From JAUILH01 sp964230215 (GTDB lineage Bacteria; Bacteroidota; Bacteroidia; Flavobacteriales_D; JAUILH01), in the NCBI GenBank assembly GCA_964230215.1, contig CAXRGQ010000007.1:868001-932000 (forward strand): a stretch of DNA of 64,000 bases. The letters are read 5' to 3'. This document shows positions 17,060-27,229 of the stretch, piece after piece; within the stretch, counting starts at the first letter, position 1; each line of letters starts with the position of its first letter. A program made the translations under genes and the position numbers. The notes under the pieces are model-generated. The model made no database searches and was not told the origin of the DNA. It worked only from the letters and a program-made list of their open reading frames with translations.

Positions 17060-19909
17060 TTAATAGTTAAACTTTACGGGTAAACTTAGTTCAACACGCG
17101 TACCTACAACCTCATCACCCTCCATAACATCATGGATAGCATAGTTGCCATCAGTGTTGCCAAAGTGCTTATTCATTAATTCTAATCGTTGCTTCATGGC
17201 GTTTATTGCAAAAGATTTATGGTTTGAGTTTCTTCTCTCATTAATTTCCTTGGAACGTTTACGTCCAACGCCGTTGTCTTCAATTATACAATGTAGTTTG
17301 TCATCCAAGTGTATTCGTATGCTAAGTTTTTTTTGTTTTGATGAATGCATCAACCCATGTACAATAGCGTTCTCTACAAATGGTTGCAGAATGAGGGGAG
17401 GTACATTAATACTATCATCGCCTTCGTACGAAATTTCATAGGTAAAATCATCTTTAAAACGGAGCTTTTCTAATGACAAGTACGTCTCCAAAAACTCAAT
17501 TTCTTCGTTAATTGGAATGAAGGATAAATCCGAGTAATTGAGTGTGGCGCGTACCAGTTTCGCGAATAAAACCAAGTAATCGTAAGAGTTGTCAGTATCT
17601 TCTTTAAGTATAAGATTTTGAATTGAATTTAGAGAGTTAAAAATAAAATGCGGGTTCATCTGAGAACGGAGTGCTTTTAATTCCATTTCCAGAAGATCTG
17701 TGCGCATCTTCTGCTGATTCAATTCCGCTTGAGATTTACGCCTAACTTGTCGCACCCTTATTATATAGATGGCGATCACTATCGATAGAACTAGCGCTCC
17801 AATTAAGATATAGAACCATGCTTGTTTGTAGTAGGGAGGGGAGATAATAAATGAGTAGGTCCATTCGTCACTTTCAAGACCTGAAACGGATGTAACAATA
17901 CGCATGGTATACTTCCCCGGGGGTAGCTTCTTGTAGCTTAGAACGTTTTCATGATAATCGGCGTATTCCCAGTCTCTATCATAGCCTTCAAGTTTATATT
18001 TGATGCTGGTCTGATTCTGATACTTGATAGTGGGAGACTTAACGACAAACTCAATTTCGTTATCTTCATGTCCAAGCGTAGTTTTAAGGTTTGATTTTCC
18101 GTTCACTAAAACATCAACACCCAATATTTTGACTTCAGAGGCTTCCTTAAAGGATTCAAGCGAAAAACTACATAAAACGTTGTCAACGGAATAGTAGAAC
18201 CTACCATTCATTTCTAGAAAATCACCTATTTCCTTGCGGCTCGCAGATGCAATTGATTCAATTGGTGAAAATCTATCCTCTTCCGTTAATACAAATAAAT
18301 CGTTGCCAGATAGCGCATATATTGTACCGTTGAAGACTTTCAACTGATGCGCTGGTGAAGCCATTGGATATTGCTTAAAAAGTTCTCCATTCTTTAATAC
18401 ATAAACACCATCGTGGAGCGTACTTACATATTCAAGATCGTTATGATGAATAATGGATGTAGCAAAAATACTTTCTCCTTTATGCATAATGTTAACGGGG
18501 CCGGTATCTGTTAACTCTACCAGACCAGAGGATAAAATGGCGTATATCTTGTCGCTAATGCACACGCCATACGATCTTCCTTTACTAAGGTAGTTTTTGT
18601 AATCATTTGAGGCTTTGTCATTTGGGTTGATTTTGAGTACACCTGTATTTAGCGCAGCCAGAGCGTAGTCTCTATCAAACGCCATATGCTTCAAGGCATG
18701 ATTATGTTCAATAATTTCTGGCTTGGGCAGTTTGAACTGGTATTGAACAAAGCCTTTATTAGAGGTGAAAAACAAGGTGTTTTGCTTATTCCAATATGCC
18801 ATAAATTCAATTGGTTTTTGCTTTTCAGGCTTATATAGTAATGATATGTTTTGATTGATTTGATTGTAGGCGTAGATTTCACCTAATGAGTTACCAATGT
18901 AAATAACCGAATCACCATCACCACAAATTTGGTGTATTTCTCCGGTTGGAATATGTATATTGATGTCGTCAAGAGTTGGAACAATTATTAAGCCATCACC
19001 AAAGGTCCCTAGTAGTGTGGTCCCTGCCTCATCGGTATATACATCCGATATGAAATGTTCCTTTAGTACGATCTCACCGTTAAATAATGGGCTCCATTTA
19101 CCATCGTATAGATAAACACCATTCTTGTTACCAGCAATCCAATAAACACCATTGGATTGGTAGACACGTATAGCAGCCCCTTTAAGTTTGTCGCTGAGCT
19201 TTCTTACAAGGGTAAATCGAATGCTGGCAGTGTCTAGTTTATAAATCGAATGTGTGTTTTGATCAATTGCATATATGCCATCATCATTGCTAATCCATGC
19301 ATTTAAAGCTAGTGTTTGGGTACTGTCACTTTCTACCGTAAGTCTGTATTTTATTGATTGACCATTTTTTACAATCAATAAGTCTTTAAATGAACTGCTT
19401 ATACAAGTCCCATCGTCCAGAACGTGCATTGAAATTCGTGATTGTCGAAAGTCCAGATCGTGCTTAATACGTTGTGTAGACTTATCATTATGTATAATTG
19501 TTAGGTCAGCTGATTGTATATAGACATTATCATTGGATCCTAGGTCTAAAAAAGTGTTAGGATGACGATTATCTTCCGGTATGGTGTAGAACAATTCCAT
19601 TTTGGAATTTACCACACGAAAAACCTGGTTGTTGAGGTTGTTGCAGTATATATGTCCCTTAGAATTGATTCTAAGGTTGAAGACTGATTGGCTTTTTATC
19701 TCACTGCATGAAACGTGTGAGTAGGTATAGCCATCGTACTTAATAAGACCTTCATCTGTTGCTAGCCAGTAATTGTTGTGATTATCTTGAACTATGTCAT
19801 AAATGTTGACCGTAGCTAATTCATCATCACCAAAAAAGTAGTGACTTGGCTCTTGCGCAGAACTCGTCCCACAATATATGACTGCGATAAATAGCGCTAC
19901 AATCCGCAT
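17060..19909 (-). CDS. Propeller sensor histidine kinase of the LytS/YehU type
   Basis: 949 residues, inner membrane. It has a signal peptide (to about 18). A periplasmic sensor follows, made of two-component-regulator propeller repeats (NYWLATDEGLIKYDGYTY is the clearest). A Y_Y_Y domain is at about 615-690 (YKLEGYDRDWEYADYHE, KLPPGKYTMRI). One membrane helix lies at about 697-718, then a short coiled coil. The His_kinase domain holds His754 in MNPHFIFNSLNSIQN, and a HATPase domain includes FVENAIVHGLMHS. No response-regulator domain is fused. The signal is unknown; such sensors often detect polysaccharide or envelope cues. Confidence 0.92.
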   Translation of the reverse strand: MRIVALFIAVIYCGTSSAQEPSHYFFGDDELATVNIYDIVQDNHNNYWLATDEGLIKYDGYTYSHVSCSEIKSQSVFNLRINSKGHIYCNNLNNQVFRVVNSKMELFYTIPEDNRHPNTFLDLGSNDNVYIQSADLTIIHNDKSTQRIKHDLDFRQSRISMHVLDDGTCISSSFKDLLIVKNGQSIKYRLTVESDSTQTLALNAWISNDDGIYAIDQNTHSIYKLDTASIRFTLVRKLSDKLKGAAIRVYQSNGVYWIAGNKNGVYLYDGKWSPLFNGEIVLKEHFISDVYTDEAGTTLLGTFGDGLIIVPTLDDINIHIPTGEIHQICGDGDSVIYIGNSLGEIYAYNQINQNISLLYKPEKQKPIEFMAYWNKQNTLFFTSNKGFVQYQFKLPKPEIIEHNHALKHMAFDRDYALAALNTGVLKINPNDKASNDYKNYLSKGRSYGVCISDKIYAILSSGLVELTDTGPVNIMHKGESIFATSIIHHNDLEYVSTLHDGVYVLKNGELFKQYPMASPAHQLKVFNGTIYALSGNDLFVLTEEDRFSPIESIASASRKEIGDFLEMNGRFYYSVDNVLCSFSLESFKEASEVKILGVDVLVNGKSNLKTTLGHEDNEIEFVVKSPTIKYQNQTSIKYKLEGYDRDWEYADYHENVLSYKKLPPGKYTMRIVTSVSGLESDEWTYSFIISPPYYKQAWFYILIGALVLSIVIAIYIIRVRQVRRKSQAELNQQKMRTDLLEMELKALRSQMNPHFIFNSLNSIQNLILKEDTDNSYDYLVLFAKLVRATLNYSDLSFIPINEEIEFLETYLSLEKLRFKDDFTYEISYEGDDSINVPPLILQPFVENAIVHGLMHSSKQKKLSIRIHLDDKLHCIIEDNGVGRKRSKEINERRNSNHKSFAINAMKQRLELMNKHFGNTDGNYAIHDVMEGDEVVGTRVELSLPVKFNY

Positions 19910-19988
19910 CTGCCAAAAATAGGGACTATTTTACATCATCCAATTCCGATTTATGAATGATCCAAACTAATCCCCGAATGGCATCTAT

Positions 19989-22900
19989 TTATTCGCTTAT
20001 TCTAAACTCATCAAAGGCACTAAACCCTCTATGCTCTGGATAATACATTAACTGAGCTACCACCGGATTTAATTTATAATCACCTGGAATTTGAGCCTTC
20101 ATGAGATAGTTGTACGTATATGTACCCGCAGGTAAGTTAGTGATGGTGTGTGATAATCGATCATCTCTATACTCTTTGTGCGAATACCATCTGTTCCAGT
20201 TCCAATAACCCCAGTAACGGTAGTTCCAGTAGTTCCCCGAACCATCGTATTCAGCTTCACCTTCAATCACATAAGGTTTTGGATCTCTGATGAACTCACA
20301 TCCCGCCGGAATAGGATCTTCAATCAACACATAGTCATGAGATGATTTTGATTCTATACTCACTTGTACAAAGATGTTGTCTCCCGATTTAACTGACTTT
20401 AAGTCGATTGGTTTTTTCTTGTACACATATCCTCTCTTGGAGTTTTCGCCCACCAGCTTATAGTAAGTACGTGTGATTTTGTAAGGACTGTTTTCCAACT
20501 CCTTTCTTGCAGAGGCTGAGTTCCCGTTTAAGAAGTACACCAGCTTAGCATTAACAAATACACTTCCTTTTCCTTTTTGCTTAACCTCAATCTGGTTTTT
20601 TCCTCTGTTTAGAATGTTCAGTTTGTCTGATTTATTGGGCTCTGTATCCGTGTATAAATCAGCGGCTAATAGCTTATAAACTTTCCCTTTTTTAAACACA
20701 TCATCTTTACCATAGTGGAATTTATCAATCTGTTGTCCGTTTACATCAATTACTAAATCCATATCAGGATTAACTTCTTTTTTGATAATGTGACTCAAAC
20801 CAAATATGGTCATGGCAGTTTGACGCGTATTGTACCAGCTCTTACCTTTTTTCTGAGACATTAACCATTGGATAGCACCCGGAATTAATGGATTGTTATC
20901 ATTGTGCAAACTAAGCGCCAATACAGCATTTGCAGTTGTTTCCACTTTATCATCTTGCCAGCTGTAGTAGAATTTCTTTCCACCCCAGTGATTTGATACC
21001 CCCTCTTTAATAACTGCACTCTCAAGCCGCGCAACCATGCGGTTTTCTAAATCTTTTTTATCGGCATAATGTGCAGCTTGAACCCATAGGGCAAGTTCGT
21101 ATGAATTCACTTCATCTGGAAGTTTCATGTCCTTCTTCCAAATGTTTTCCAAACCAATTTTTGAACCAACCATCATACAATAAGCACGTGTAGAAGGATC
21201 ATCAAATTTATCTGAGCTAATAATTCTAGAAAGGGCTACTTTACCCTTTGCAAGCATATCAGATGGTATCGGATAATCTGCCTGAGTTGCCATGTAAAGA
21301 CCATTTACAACGTAGGCGGTCATAAACGAATTTGTTTGATCGTTCTCCCACCAGCCCCAGCCGCCATCATTGTGTTGAAGTTCTCCTAATCGCTTGGTCC
21401 CTTGAGCAACCATTTTTGTCAATTCTACTTTATCAATAGTAGACACGTAGCTTCCACCAAGATTTTGCAGTGTATTGCTCACTATAATATTTGGTAAAAA
21501 TCTGCTCATTGTTTGTTCAACACAGCCATAAGGATAACCAATTAAATCATCCATTGAGCTTAACAGTGACGCTGTGACAGAGGGTGCTGTTGTAATCTCA
21601 ATATAGGCTGAACGCATGTCAACATCATCAGGAATGTTTAAGAGCATTTCGCCATTTTCTCCGTTACTGAGATAGACACTCGCAGCATTCATCATCTCTA
21701 GACCATAGGCCTTTACTGGCACTTCAATCTTCATGGCATCAGACTCTTCGTTTGTAAGTGCTTTAACCTGAAGACTTGCATCCGTAATATATTGAGTATT
21801 TACTTCCCAGTCAACGCGCTTGTCGTCGTTTGGACCAAGTTTGATTATTTTTTCCGTGCCCTTTACTACCAATCCATTGCTTTCAAGCATGATTTTCACC
21901 TCTTTTGGACTTGACAAGTAATTGTGAACGGTAGTAGCTATGAGTAGTTTGTCGCCAAGAGTCATGAAGCGTGGTGTTTCCATTCTAACAAGTAAATTCT
22001 TAGTCACAATGATTTTGGCTATGGTTTCACCTACCTCAGTGTTCGGAGTAATTACTTTTGCCACTGTTCTCCATGTTGTTAGATTGTCAGGAAGGCTGAT
22101 TTTAACTTTGGCTTTACCATTTTTATCAGTCACTACACTTGGGTTCCAGTAAATGGCATCTTTAAAGTCTGAGCGAATTTGATCTTCTTCAACTTCTACC
22201 CATGTATTCTCTGCTTCTTTGAGTGTTGAATATGCAACGGATTTTTTAGTTGCCACATTACCAGCAACAGCTCCTGTTGATACGCCATCAAGCACGGTCG
22301 CATCCCCTTTGGGAGCAGGTGCTCCACCAGCAAATGAAGCGGTTTCACTTCTTTCAGCTGCTACACTCATAAGCACTGGCGCCTCTTCAGCCGAGTCTTC
22401 TGAATCAATAATATCCATATCTTCTATGGCTGCGACTTGTTGCTCACCAAGGAGTTTTACAGAGTTGTCCTTTCGTGGATGGATACCAACGATAAGGTCA
22501 ATATCTTGATTTTTATAGAGCATTATATTTTCCACTTTAGAGCTATGCTTTCCATCGCTAAACTCAAGCGTGGTTACTTTTATCGAAAATCCTTTTACGG
22601 CATAATACCCGTTCGCGTCCGCCTTAAAAGTTTTAGTACCCACTTTAATTGTAGCATACGGTATGGCTTCATTGGTTTGTTCGTTAACAACAAATCCTTG
22701 AATCATGGGTCTACTATAAGCTGCTGTATTATACTGGTAGCGGTACCATTGATTATTCAATAATTTGAAATTATTCACACCCAGGTCGTACTTTTTAATT
22801 CGATACAATACCTCATTCACGCTTGGAGCTTGACTGTAATTGTACTTGCTGTATTGATTTTGTTGGTTATACGTATTCTGGTTGTATTTCGTGTTGTAGA

Positions 22901-25130
22901 AAGTTTTATCCAAGGACTTATTTTCGTCTGGATACAATGAATATATGGCCTCATCAGCTGTTGCCAAACTCACATCTGCGTTTGGAACAGGGTTTCCTCG
23001 ATAATCTGTAACACTAACAATTGCAGTGGCTGTTTTCCCAGGCTGATACTCATTCGCATCAAATTCAACACTTACATTTAGATACTTATTCGTAGGAATT
23101 ACGGCAATTTGCTGCTCGTAATAATAGTATTGATTGTCTACCATGTATCCTATGTAGATAGAGAATTTTCCATTGATATCCTTATCTAAAGGCAAGCTAA
23201 TATGCTTGAAGCTCCCAGAATCATTTTCAGTTGGCTCAAAATCGTAAGAATCAAAATGTGCAAACTCTCGATTATTGAAGGTGATTAATGCGTCTGCATT
23301 ATGTGGAACATAAAACATGGCGTCAACAGTATCTCCGGCATTGTAGACTTTTTTATCAGTGATTAGCTGGATACCACCATTATTATTCCACCATCCTCTT
23401 TTGTCGTTTTTCTCGAAAACACTGAAATATACAGTTTGCTTTGACTCATGGCCTTTCTTGTCTTCCGAGCTCAACTCTACAATGTAGGACCCATTCATTT
23501 GAGACGGTAGAATTACCTGCTCCATGCCATCTTTACTCGTAATAATGGTTGTATCAAGCACCAGGTCTTTCTCCCTTACTTTATAGTGATAGTAACGCTC
23601 ATTTCTGTACAGTTTGACATTTATAGGCACTTCAAGATTGTTTCTTGCGTAATCATTTGCCATTACGTTTAGATGTACCTCTTCATTTGTATGATAGTAA
23701 TATTTATCAGCATGCGCACTAATTATATAGGAGTTGTATGTAACAAAGGCTTGAGAACTTCCTGTAATTGACCTTCTAGATGCATCAATTACCTCTGCGT
23801 ATACCGTGTATTTGTAGTTGCCTTTATCTTTCGGATCAGTTGTGTACTCGAATTCTAATTTTCCTTCCTCATTTAGTTCGCCCGTTCCATGATGCACAAC
23901 TTGTTTACCATAAGTATTGTAGTCGCTACCATACATATCCTCATACCACCACCAGTATCTATAACTATAATACCATGGCACATAGTAATGTTCCTTTAAT
24001 ACTTTGTACGTCACCTTCGCATTCACCACTGGGGCGCCAAAGAAATAATCTGCTTTGATACTTGCGGAAATTTTTTCTCCATTTTGGTATTGAGGCTCAT
24101 CCATCTCAACAAACACTTCATATTCAGGTTTTTTGTATTCCTCAATTTTGAATTTGCATGAGTTATCATTGTTGTTGTAATACCAGTAATAGATGTTATT
24201 GTTGTCAGAAAAGCGAATGGTGTAGTCACCTAGTTTCCATGATTTTTCTGCCACAATACTGTCGTTAAAACTACCTTTATCGTCAAGTGCAACGCGTTTT
24301 TTCACCACTTCTTTGTTTTCCTTATCGTAAATGGCATAGACAATTGAGTCTTGCATAACTTCATATCCAAACCCAGAACGTTTTCTAAAAACCCCTTTAA
24401 ACTTTATAGTTTGTTCTGGTCTATAAGCGGATCTATCCGTAAAAATGTATGAGACAATATCCTTACTTACACCATAATAATAGTTATAGAAGTAAGCTGA
24501 TGTAACGGCAATTTTATTGTTTTTGTAAGCCACCACACTCACATTGTTATTCGTTGTGTTTTTATCGCTGAGATCAAATAAAGCAGTGGCGTTTTTGTAA
24601 TATTCTGGTTTTATTGTGTTGTTTGGAGTGTATAGAAGGGCCTTGTAGCCTGATTCGCTTTTCCCTGTCTCCCTATTACTTACGTAGCAAACAAGTTTTT
24701 CGCCTGTGTTTCGGGTAATTAAAGAATAATCAGTTACCAGAACAGGAATTTGAGCTATTTCACCATTAGCAAGGGCTTCAAGAATATACACACCTTGGTC
24801 TAGGGTGCCTAAGCTAATTTGTTGGTTGTAGGAACTCTTTATATCAGTCTCCCATGACTTAACCATGGTCATTGTCTTTATAAGACTGTCGCTAGCGCGA
24901 TTATAATAGTTCTGCATCACTTTAGACTCAAACAAAGCTTGTGGATCATTTGCTTTGTAGAGAGTAAAACGAGCTGTTTTTATCTTACTATTATTGTAAT
25001 AGTTGTAGTTTGAAAATGAGACAAAACATTCCTCAGTAGGGCCGTATACACGACTGGTACTGATATAATATTCACTCGCCAGGGAGTTTAAAGTAGCTAA
25101 ACTGAATAGGAGTACGAATAAATTGCGCAT
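19989..25130 (-). CDS. Alpha-2-macroglobulin family protein with thioester motif
   Basis: 1713 residues, with signal peptide MRNLFVLLFSLATLNSLAS. It is a protease-trapping type protein of the periplasm or outer envelope. MG-type beta domains fill the first 800 residues (TDRSAYRPEQTIKFKGVFRK is typical). A CarboxypepD_reg-like insert lies at about 808-880 (GFVVNEQTNEAIPYATIKVG). The A2M core follows (SDFKDAIYWNPSVVTDKNG, then LPDNLTTWRTV). The thioester motif is C1203-V-E-Q1206 in YPYGCVEQTMSRFLP, followed by a helical thioester domain. Several segments are unusually Tyr/Trp/Asn-rich. No lipobox is seen, and no penicillin-binding protein 1C gene is adjacent, unlike in Proteobacteria. Confidence 0.92.
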   Translation of the reverse strand: MRNLFVLLFSLATLNSLASEYYISTSRVYGPTEECFVSFSNYNYYNNSKIKTARFTLYKANDPQALFESKVMQNYYNRASDSLIKTMTMVKSWETDIKSSYNQQISLGTLDQGVYILEALANGEIAQIPVLVTDYSLITRNTGEKLVCYVSNRETGKSESGYKALLYTPNNTIKPEYYKNATALFDLSDKNTTNNNVSVVAYKNNKIAVTSAYFYNYYYGVSKDIVSYIFTDRSAYRPEQTIKFKGVFRKRSGFGYEVMQDSIVYAIYDKENKEVVKKRVALDDKGSFNDSIVAEKSWKLGDYTIRFSDNNNIYYWYYNNNDNSCKFKIEEYKKPEYEVFVEMDEPQYQNGEKISASIKADYFFGAPVVNAKVTYKVLKEHYYVPWYYSYRYWWWYEDMYGSDYNTYGKQVVHHGTGELNEEGKLEFEYTTDPKDKGNYKYTVYAEVIDASRRSITGSSQAFVTYNSYIISAHADKYYYHTNEEVHLNVMANDYARNNLEVPINVKLYRNERYYHYKVREKDLVLDTTIITSKDGMEQVILPSQMNGSYIVELSSEDKKGHESKQTVYFSVFEKNDKRGWWNNNGGIQLITDKKVYNAGDTVDAMFYVPHNADALITFNNREFAHFDSYDFEPTENDSGSFKHISLPLDKDINGKFSIYIGYMVDNQYYYYEQQIAVIPTNKYLNVSVEFDANEYQPGKTATAIVSVTDYRGNPVPNADVSLATADEAIYSLYPDENKSLDKTFYNTKYNQNTYNQQNQYSKYNYSQAPSVNEVLYRIKKYDLGVNNFKLLNNQWYRYQYNTAAYSRPMIQGFVVNEQTNEAIPYATIKVGTKTFKADANGYYAVKGFSIKVTTLEFSDGKHSSKVENIMLYKNQDIDLIVGIHPRKDNSVKLLGEQQVAAIEDMDIIDSEDSAEEAPVLMSVAAERSETASFAGGAPAPKGDATVLDGVSTGAVAGNVATKKSVAYSTLKEAENTWVEVEEDQIRSDFKDAIYWNPSVVTDKNGKAKVKISLPDNLTTWRTVAKVITPNTEVGETIAKIIVTKNLLVRMETPRFMTLGDKLLIATTVHNYLSSPKEVKIMLESNGLVVKGTEKIIKLGPNDDKRVDWEVNTQYITDASLQVKALTNEESDAMKIEVPVKAYGLEMMNAASVYLSNGENGEMLLNIPDDVDMRSAYIEITTAPSVTASLLSSMDDLIGYPYGCVEQTMSRFLPNIIVSNTLQNLGGSYVSTIDKVELTKMVAQGTKRLGELQHNDGGWGWWENDQTNSFMTAYVVNGLYMATQADYPIPSDMLAKGKVALSRIISSDKFDDPSTRAYCMMVGSKIGLENIWKKDMKLPDEVNSYELALWVQAAHYADKKDLENRMVARLESAVIKEGVSNHWGGKKFYYSWQDDKVETTANAVLALSLHNDNNPLIPGAIQWLMSQKKGKSWYNTRQTAMTIFGLSHIIKKEVNPDMDLVIDVNGQQIDKFHYGKDDVFKKGKVYKLLAADLYTDTEPNKSDKLNILNRGKNQIEVKQKGKGSVFVNAKLVYFLNGNSASARKELENSPYKITRTYYKLVGENSKRGYVYKKKPIDLKSVKSGDNIFVQVSIESKSSHDYVLIEDPIPAGCEFIRDPKPYVIEGEAEYDGSGNYWNYRYWGYWNWNRWYSHKEYRDDRLSHTITNLPAGTYTYNYLMKAQIPGDYKLNPVVAQLMYYPEHRGFSAFDEFRISE

Positions 25131-25201
25131 AGTATCTTAATTTGTGTGAGTGCAGATACACCCATAACTAAGATACGTTCAAAAGTTTCAAAAAAAAGTA
25201 A

Positions 25202-26083
25202 TTAGAGCATTTTAAGGTAGGAGATTTCCTTATCACTTAGCATACGCCATTTTCCTCTGGGAACTTCTTTTTTTGTAAGGTCTGCAAACATTACGCGATC
25301 TAGTTTTTTCACAGTATATCCAAGTGCATCAAACATACGTCTTACAACCCTATTTTTACCTGAGTGTAATTCAACCCCCACCACATTTTTCTCGCTAGGA
25401 TCAGGATATGCGGCACTATCTGCTTTAGCTAATCCATCTTCTAGTTCAACCCCATCAATAAGCATTTGTAAATCTTCAGGTCTAACGTTTCTGTCTAACT
25501 CAACGTGGTAAACTTTGCGGACATTATTGCTTGGATGTGTAAGCTTAGCAGCCAGTTCTCCATCATTGGTCATTAATAATAAGCCCGTAGTATTTCTATC
25601 CAGTCTACCTACTGGGTAAACACGTTCGTCACAAGCACCACGAATAAGCTCTAATATAGTGCGTCTGCCTTGTGGGTCTTTTAAAGTTGTTATATAATCT
25701 TTTGGCTTGTTTACCAGAATATAGACATTCTGCTCACCTTTAAGCAGCGTTCCGTTATGAGCTACTTTATCGCTTCTCTTAACTTTTGTACCCAGAACCT
25801 TAACAACTTCTCCGTTTACTGTAATCTCACCGTTTGCAATGAGTTCATCTGCTTCTCTTCTGCTACAAACGCCTGAGTTAGAAATATACTTATTAAGGCG
25901 CACTAAATCATCTCCAGACGGTGCTTTAGTTTCTTTTGATTTAAAACTGCGCCCTTTGCTTTTTTCAAAGGGTTTAGCATCACGGCCAAATTTCTTTTTT
26001 GGATCAAATTTGCCTTTTCCTGCGCCATCTTTGCCCCCTGAAGAGGAACGATCGGCACCAAATTTCTTTTTATCGGGTCTCAT
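25202..26083 (-). CDS. rluB: RluB/RluE-family rRNA pseudouridine synthase
   Basis: This enzyme isomerises a uridine in 23S rRNA. It has 293 residues. Residues 1-58 are a basic, Gly/Lys/Ser-rich disordered tail common in Bacteroidota homologues. An S4 RNA-binding domain is at about 60-118 (VRLNKYISNSGVCSRREADELI). The catalytic domain has GRLDRNTTGLLLMTNDGE, with the nucleophile Asp162. RluB, RluE and RluF are hard to separate by eye, so the symbol is a best guess. It lies 36 bp after yraN on the same strand and is probably co-transcribed with it. Confidence 0.88.
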   Translation of the reverse strand: MRPDKKKFGADRSSSGGKDGAGKGKFDPKKKFGRDAKPFEKSKGRSFKSKETKAPSGDDLVRLNKYISNSGVCSRREADELIANGEITVNGEVVKVLGTKVKRSDKVAHNGTLLKGEQNVYILVNKPKDYITTLKDPQGRRTILELIRGACDERVYPVGRLDRNTTGLLLMTNDGELAAKLTHPSNNVRKVYHVELDRNVRPEDLQMLIDGVELEDGLAKADSAAYPDPSEKNVVGVELHSGKNRVVRRMFDALGYTVKKLDRVMFADLTKKEVPRGKWRMLSDKEISYLKML

Positions 26084-26119
26084 TGCGGGCGCAAATGTAG
26101 TGATAATTAAATGATTCGA

Positions 26120-26479
26120 CTAAAATTCTGGTCTAAACGCATCAATATAATGTTCAATATCCAATGTGGGTCGCAAGCGAATACTTATAATGTCAAATGA
26201 AATCTCATCTTCAATGTCATTCTCTTGAATATAAGCATCTGCGGTATCTATGATTAGTCTTTCTTTTTGAGGATTGACTGCTTCATGTGGGGCACCATAA
26301 TCATTATTCATTCGAGTTTTAACCTCAATAAAATGGCAATAATTGTTTTTTGAAGCGATAATATCAATTTCACCCTTAAGGTAGCGCCATCCGCAAGCAC
26401 GAATAGTATAGCCCTTCGATAATAGAAATTGACAAGCTAAATCTTCGCCTTTTTTACCGGTTATGTTGTGCTGCGCCAT
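26120..26479 (-). CDS. yraN: YraN/UPF0102 family nuclease-like protein
   Basis: 119 residues starting at MAQHNITGKKGEDLA. A longer frame reaching back to 26551 is rejected because the family begins with this GxxGExxA helix. The restriction-endonuclease-like core shows GEIDIIASKNN and FIEVKTR, giving the D...ExK metal-binding pattern. The biochemical role is not established in the family; a Holliday-junction or DNA-processing nuclease has been suggested. It is divergent from the DUF4412-like gene and precedes the pseudouridine synthase. Confidence 0.88.
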   Translation of the reverse strand: MAQHNITGKKGEDLACQFLLSKGYTIRACGWRYLKGEIDIIASKNNYCHFIEVKTRMNNDYGAPHEAVNPQKERLIIDTADAYIQENDIEDEISFDIISIRLRPTLDIEHYIDAFRPEF

Positions 26480-26517
26480 GCTTGGAATGGAAATTGTAAT
26501 AGTCTTAATCGAATCAA

Positions 26518-26537
26518 AAATACGTATATTCGTATTT
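26518..26537. promoter_or_regulatory. Inverted repeat between divergent yraN and the 26553 gene
   Basis: A 7-bp perfect inverted repeat (AAATACG / CGTATTT) around a 6-base centre, 15 bp before the ATG at 26553. A near-consensus -7 element TATATTCG (one mismatch) overlaps it, so it could be an operator or simply part of an AT-rich promoter. Confidence 0.35.
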
Positions 26538-26552
26538 AATAAGCGAAACATA

Positions 26553-27200
26553 ATGAAAGCATTACTTTATACAGCAATATTCGGGACTTTAATGGTATTA
26601 AGTTCTGCCACCTCATGGGCGCAAGATTTTAACGGAGTTATTACTGTTAAGGAGGTACACCGTGCGAACGTGGTTAAGCAAAAGATGTATATCAAAGGGG
26701 ATAAAGTGAGAATTGAAACCTACTTGCCAAATGATGAGAATGCATTAAAGGGAGTTAAATTAATTGACCTTGCTAGCGGGAAGGTGACCGCGCTTATACC
26801 GGCCAGAAAATTATATCTGGATATGCCGAGTAGAGAAAATAACCGTCCATTAAGTGTGAATGTAGATAAGTCGAATGAAAAGAAGGCTGTTTTAGGGAAA
26901 GATTGCCAAAAAATTACTGTTAGTTCAGCGCAAAAAAGAAGCAAAATAGAATATTGGATAAATTCTGGCAATTTCTCATTTTATGGAAAAATGCTCTCAG
27001 TTTTAAATAAAAATGAGAACACAATGCTGTTTTTTGAAAAAATCGAAGGTCTTTCTGCGGGTGCTATGCCGTTAAAAATGGTGGAAATGCGTATGGATGA
27101 CACCGTTATATCTACATGGGAGGTTACTAAGATTCAAGAAGAGGATGTAGATGACAGCATGTTTGTTGTTCCAGATGATTATTCTTTAGAAGAGCGTTAG
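26553..27200 (+). CDS. Exported DUF4412-like protein
   Basis: 215 residues, starting at the ATG that opens a good signal peptide (MKALLYTAIFGTLMVLSSA, cleaved near SWAQ). The in-frame extension back to 26463 overlaps yraN and is rejected. The mature part looks like one beta-rich domain with the pattern of DUF4412 (FNGVITVKEVHR, KQKMYIKGDKVRIETYL, LIDLASGKVTALIPARKLYLDM). The role is unknown; a periplasmic or outer-membrane-associated location is likely. The PP2C gene follows after 29 bp and could share the transcript. Confidence 0.8.
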   Translation: MKALLYTAIFGTLMVLSSATSWAQDFNGVITVKEVHRANVVKQKMYIKGDKVRIETYLPNDENALKGVKLIDLASGKVTALIPARKLYLDMPSRENNRPLSVNVDKSNEKKAVLGKDCQKITVSSAQKRSKIEYWINSGNFSFYGKMLSVLNKNENTMLFFEKIEGLSAGAMPLKMVEMRMDDTVISTWEVTKIQEEDVDDSMFVVPDDYSLEER

Positions 27201-27229
27201 GATATAAGCACAATTTCGTACATTAGAGT

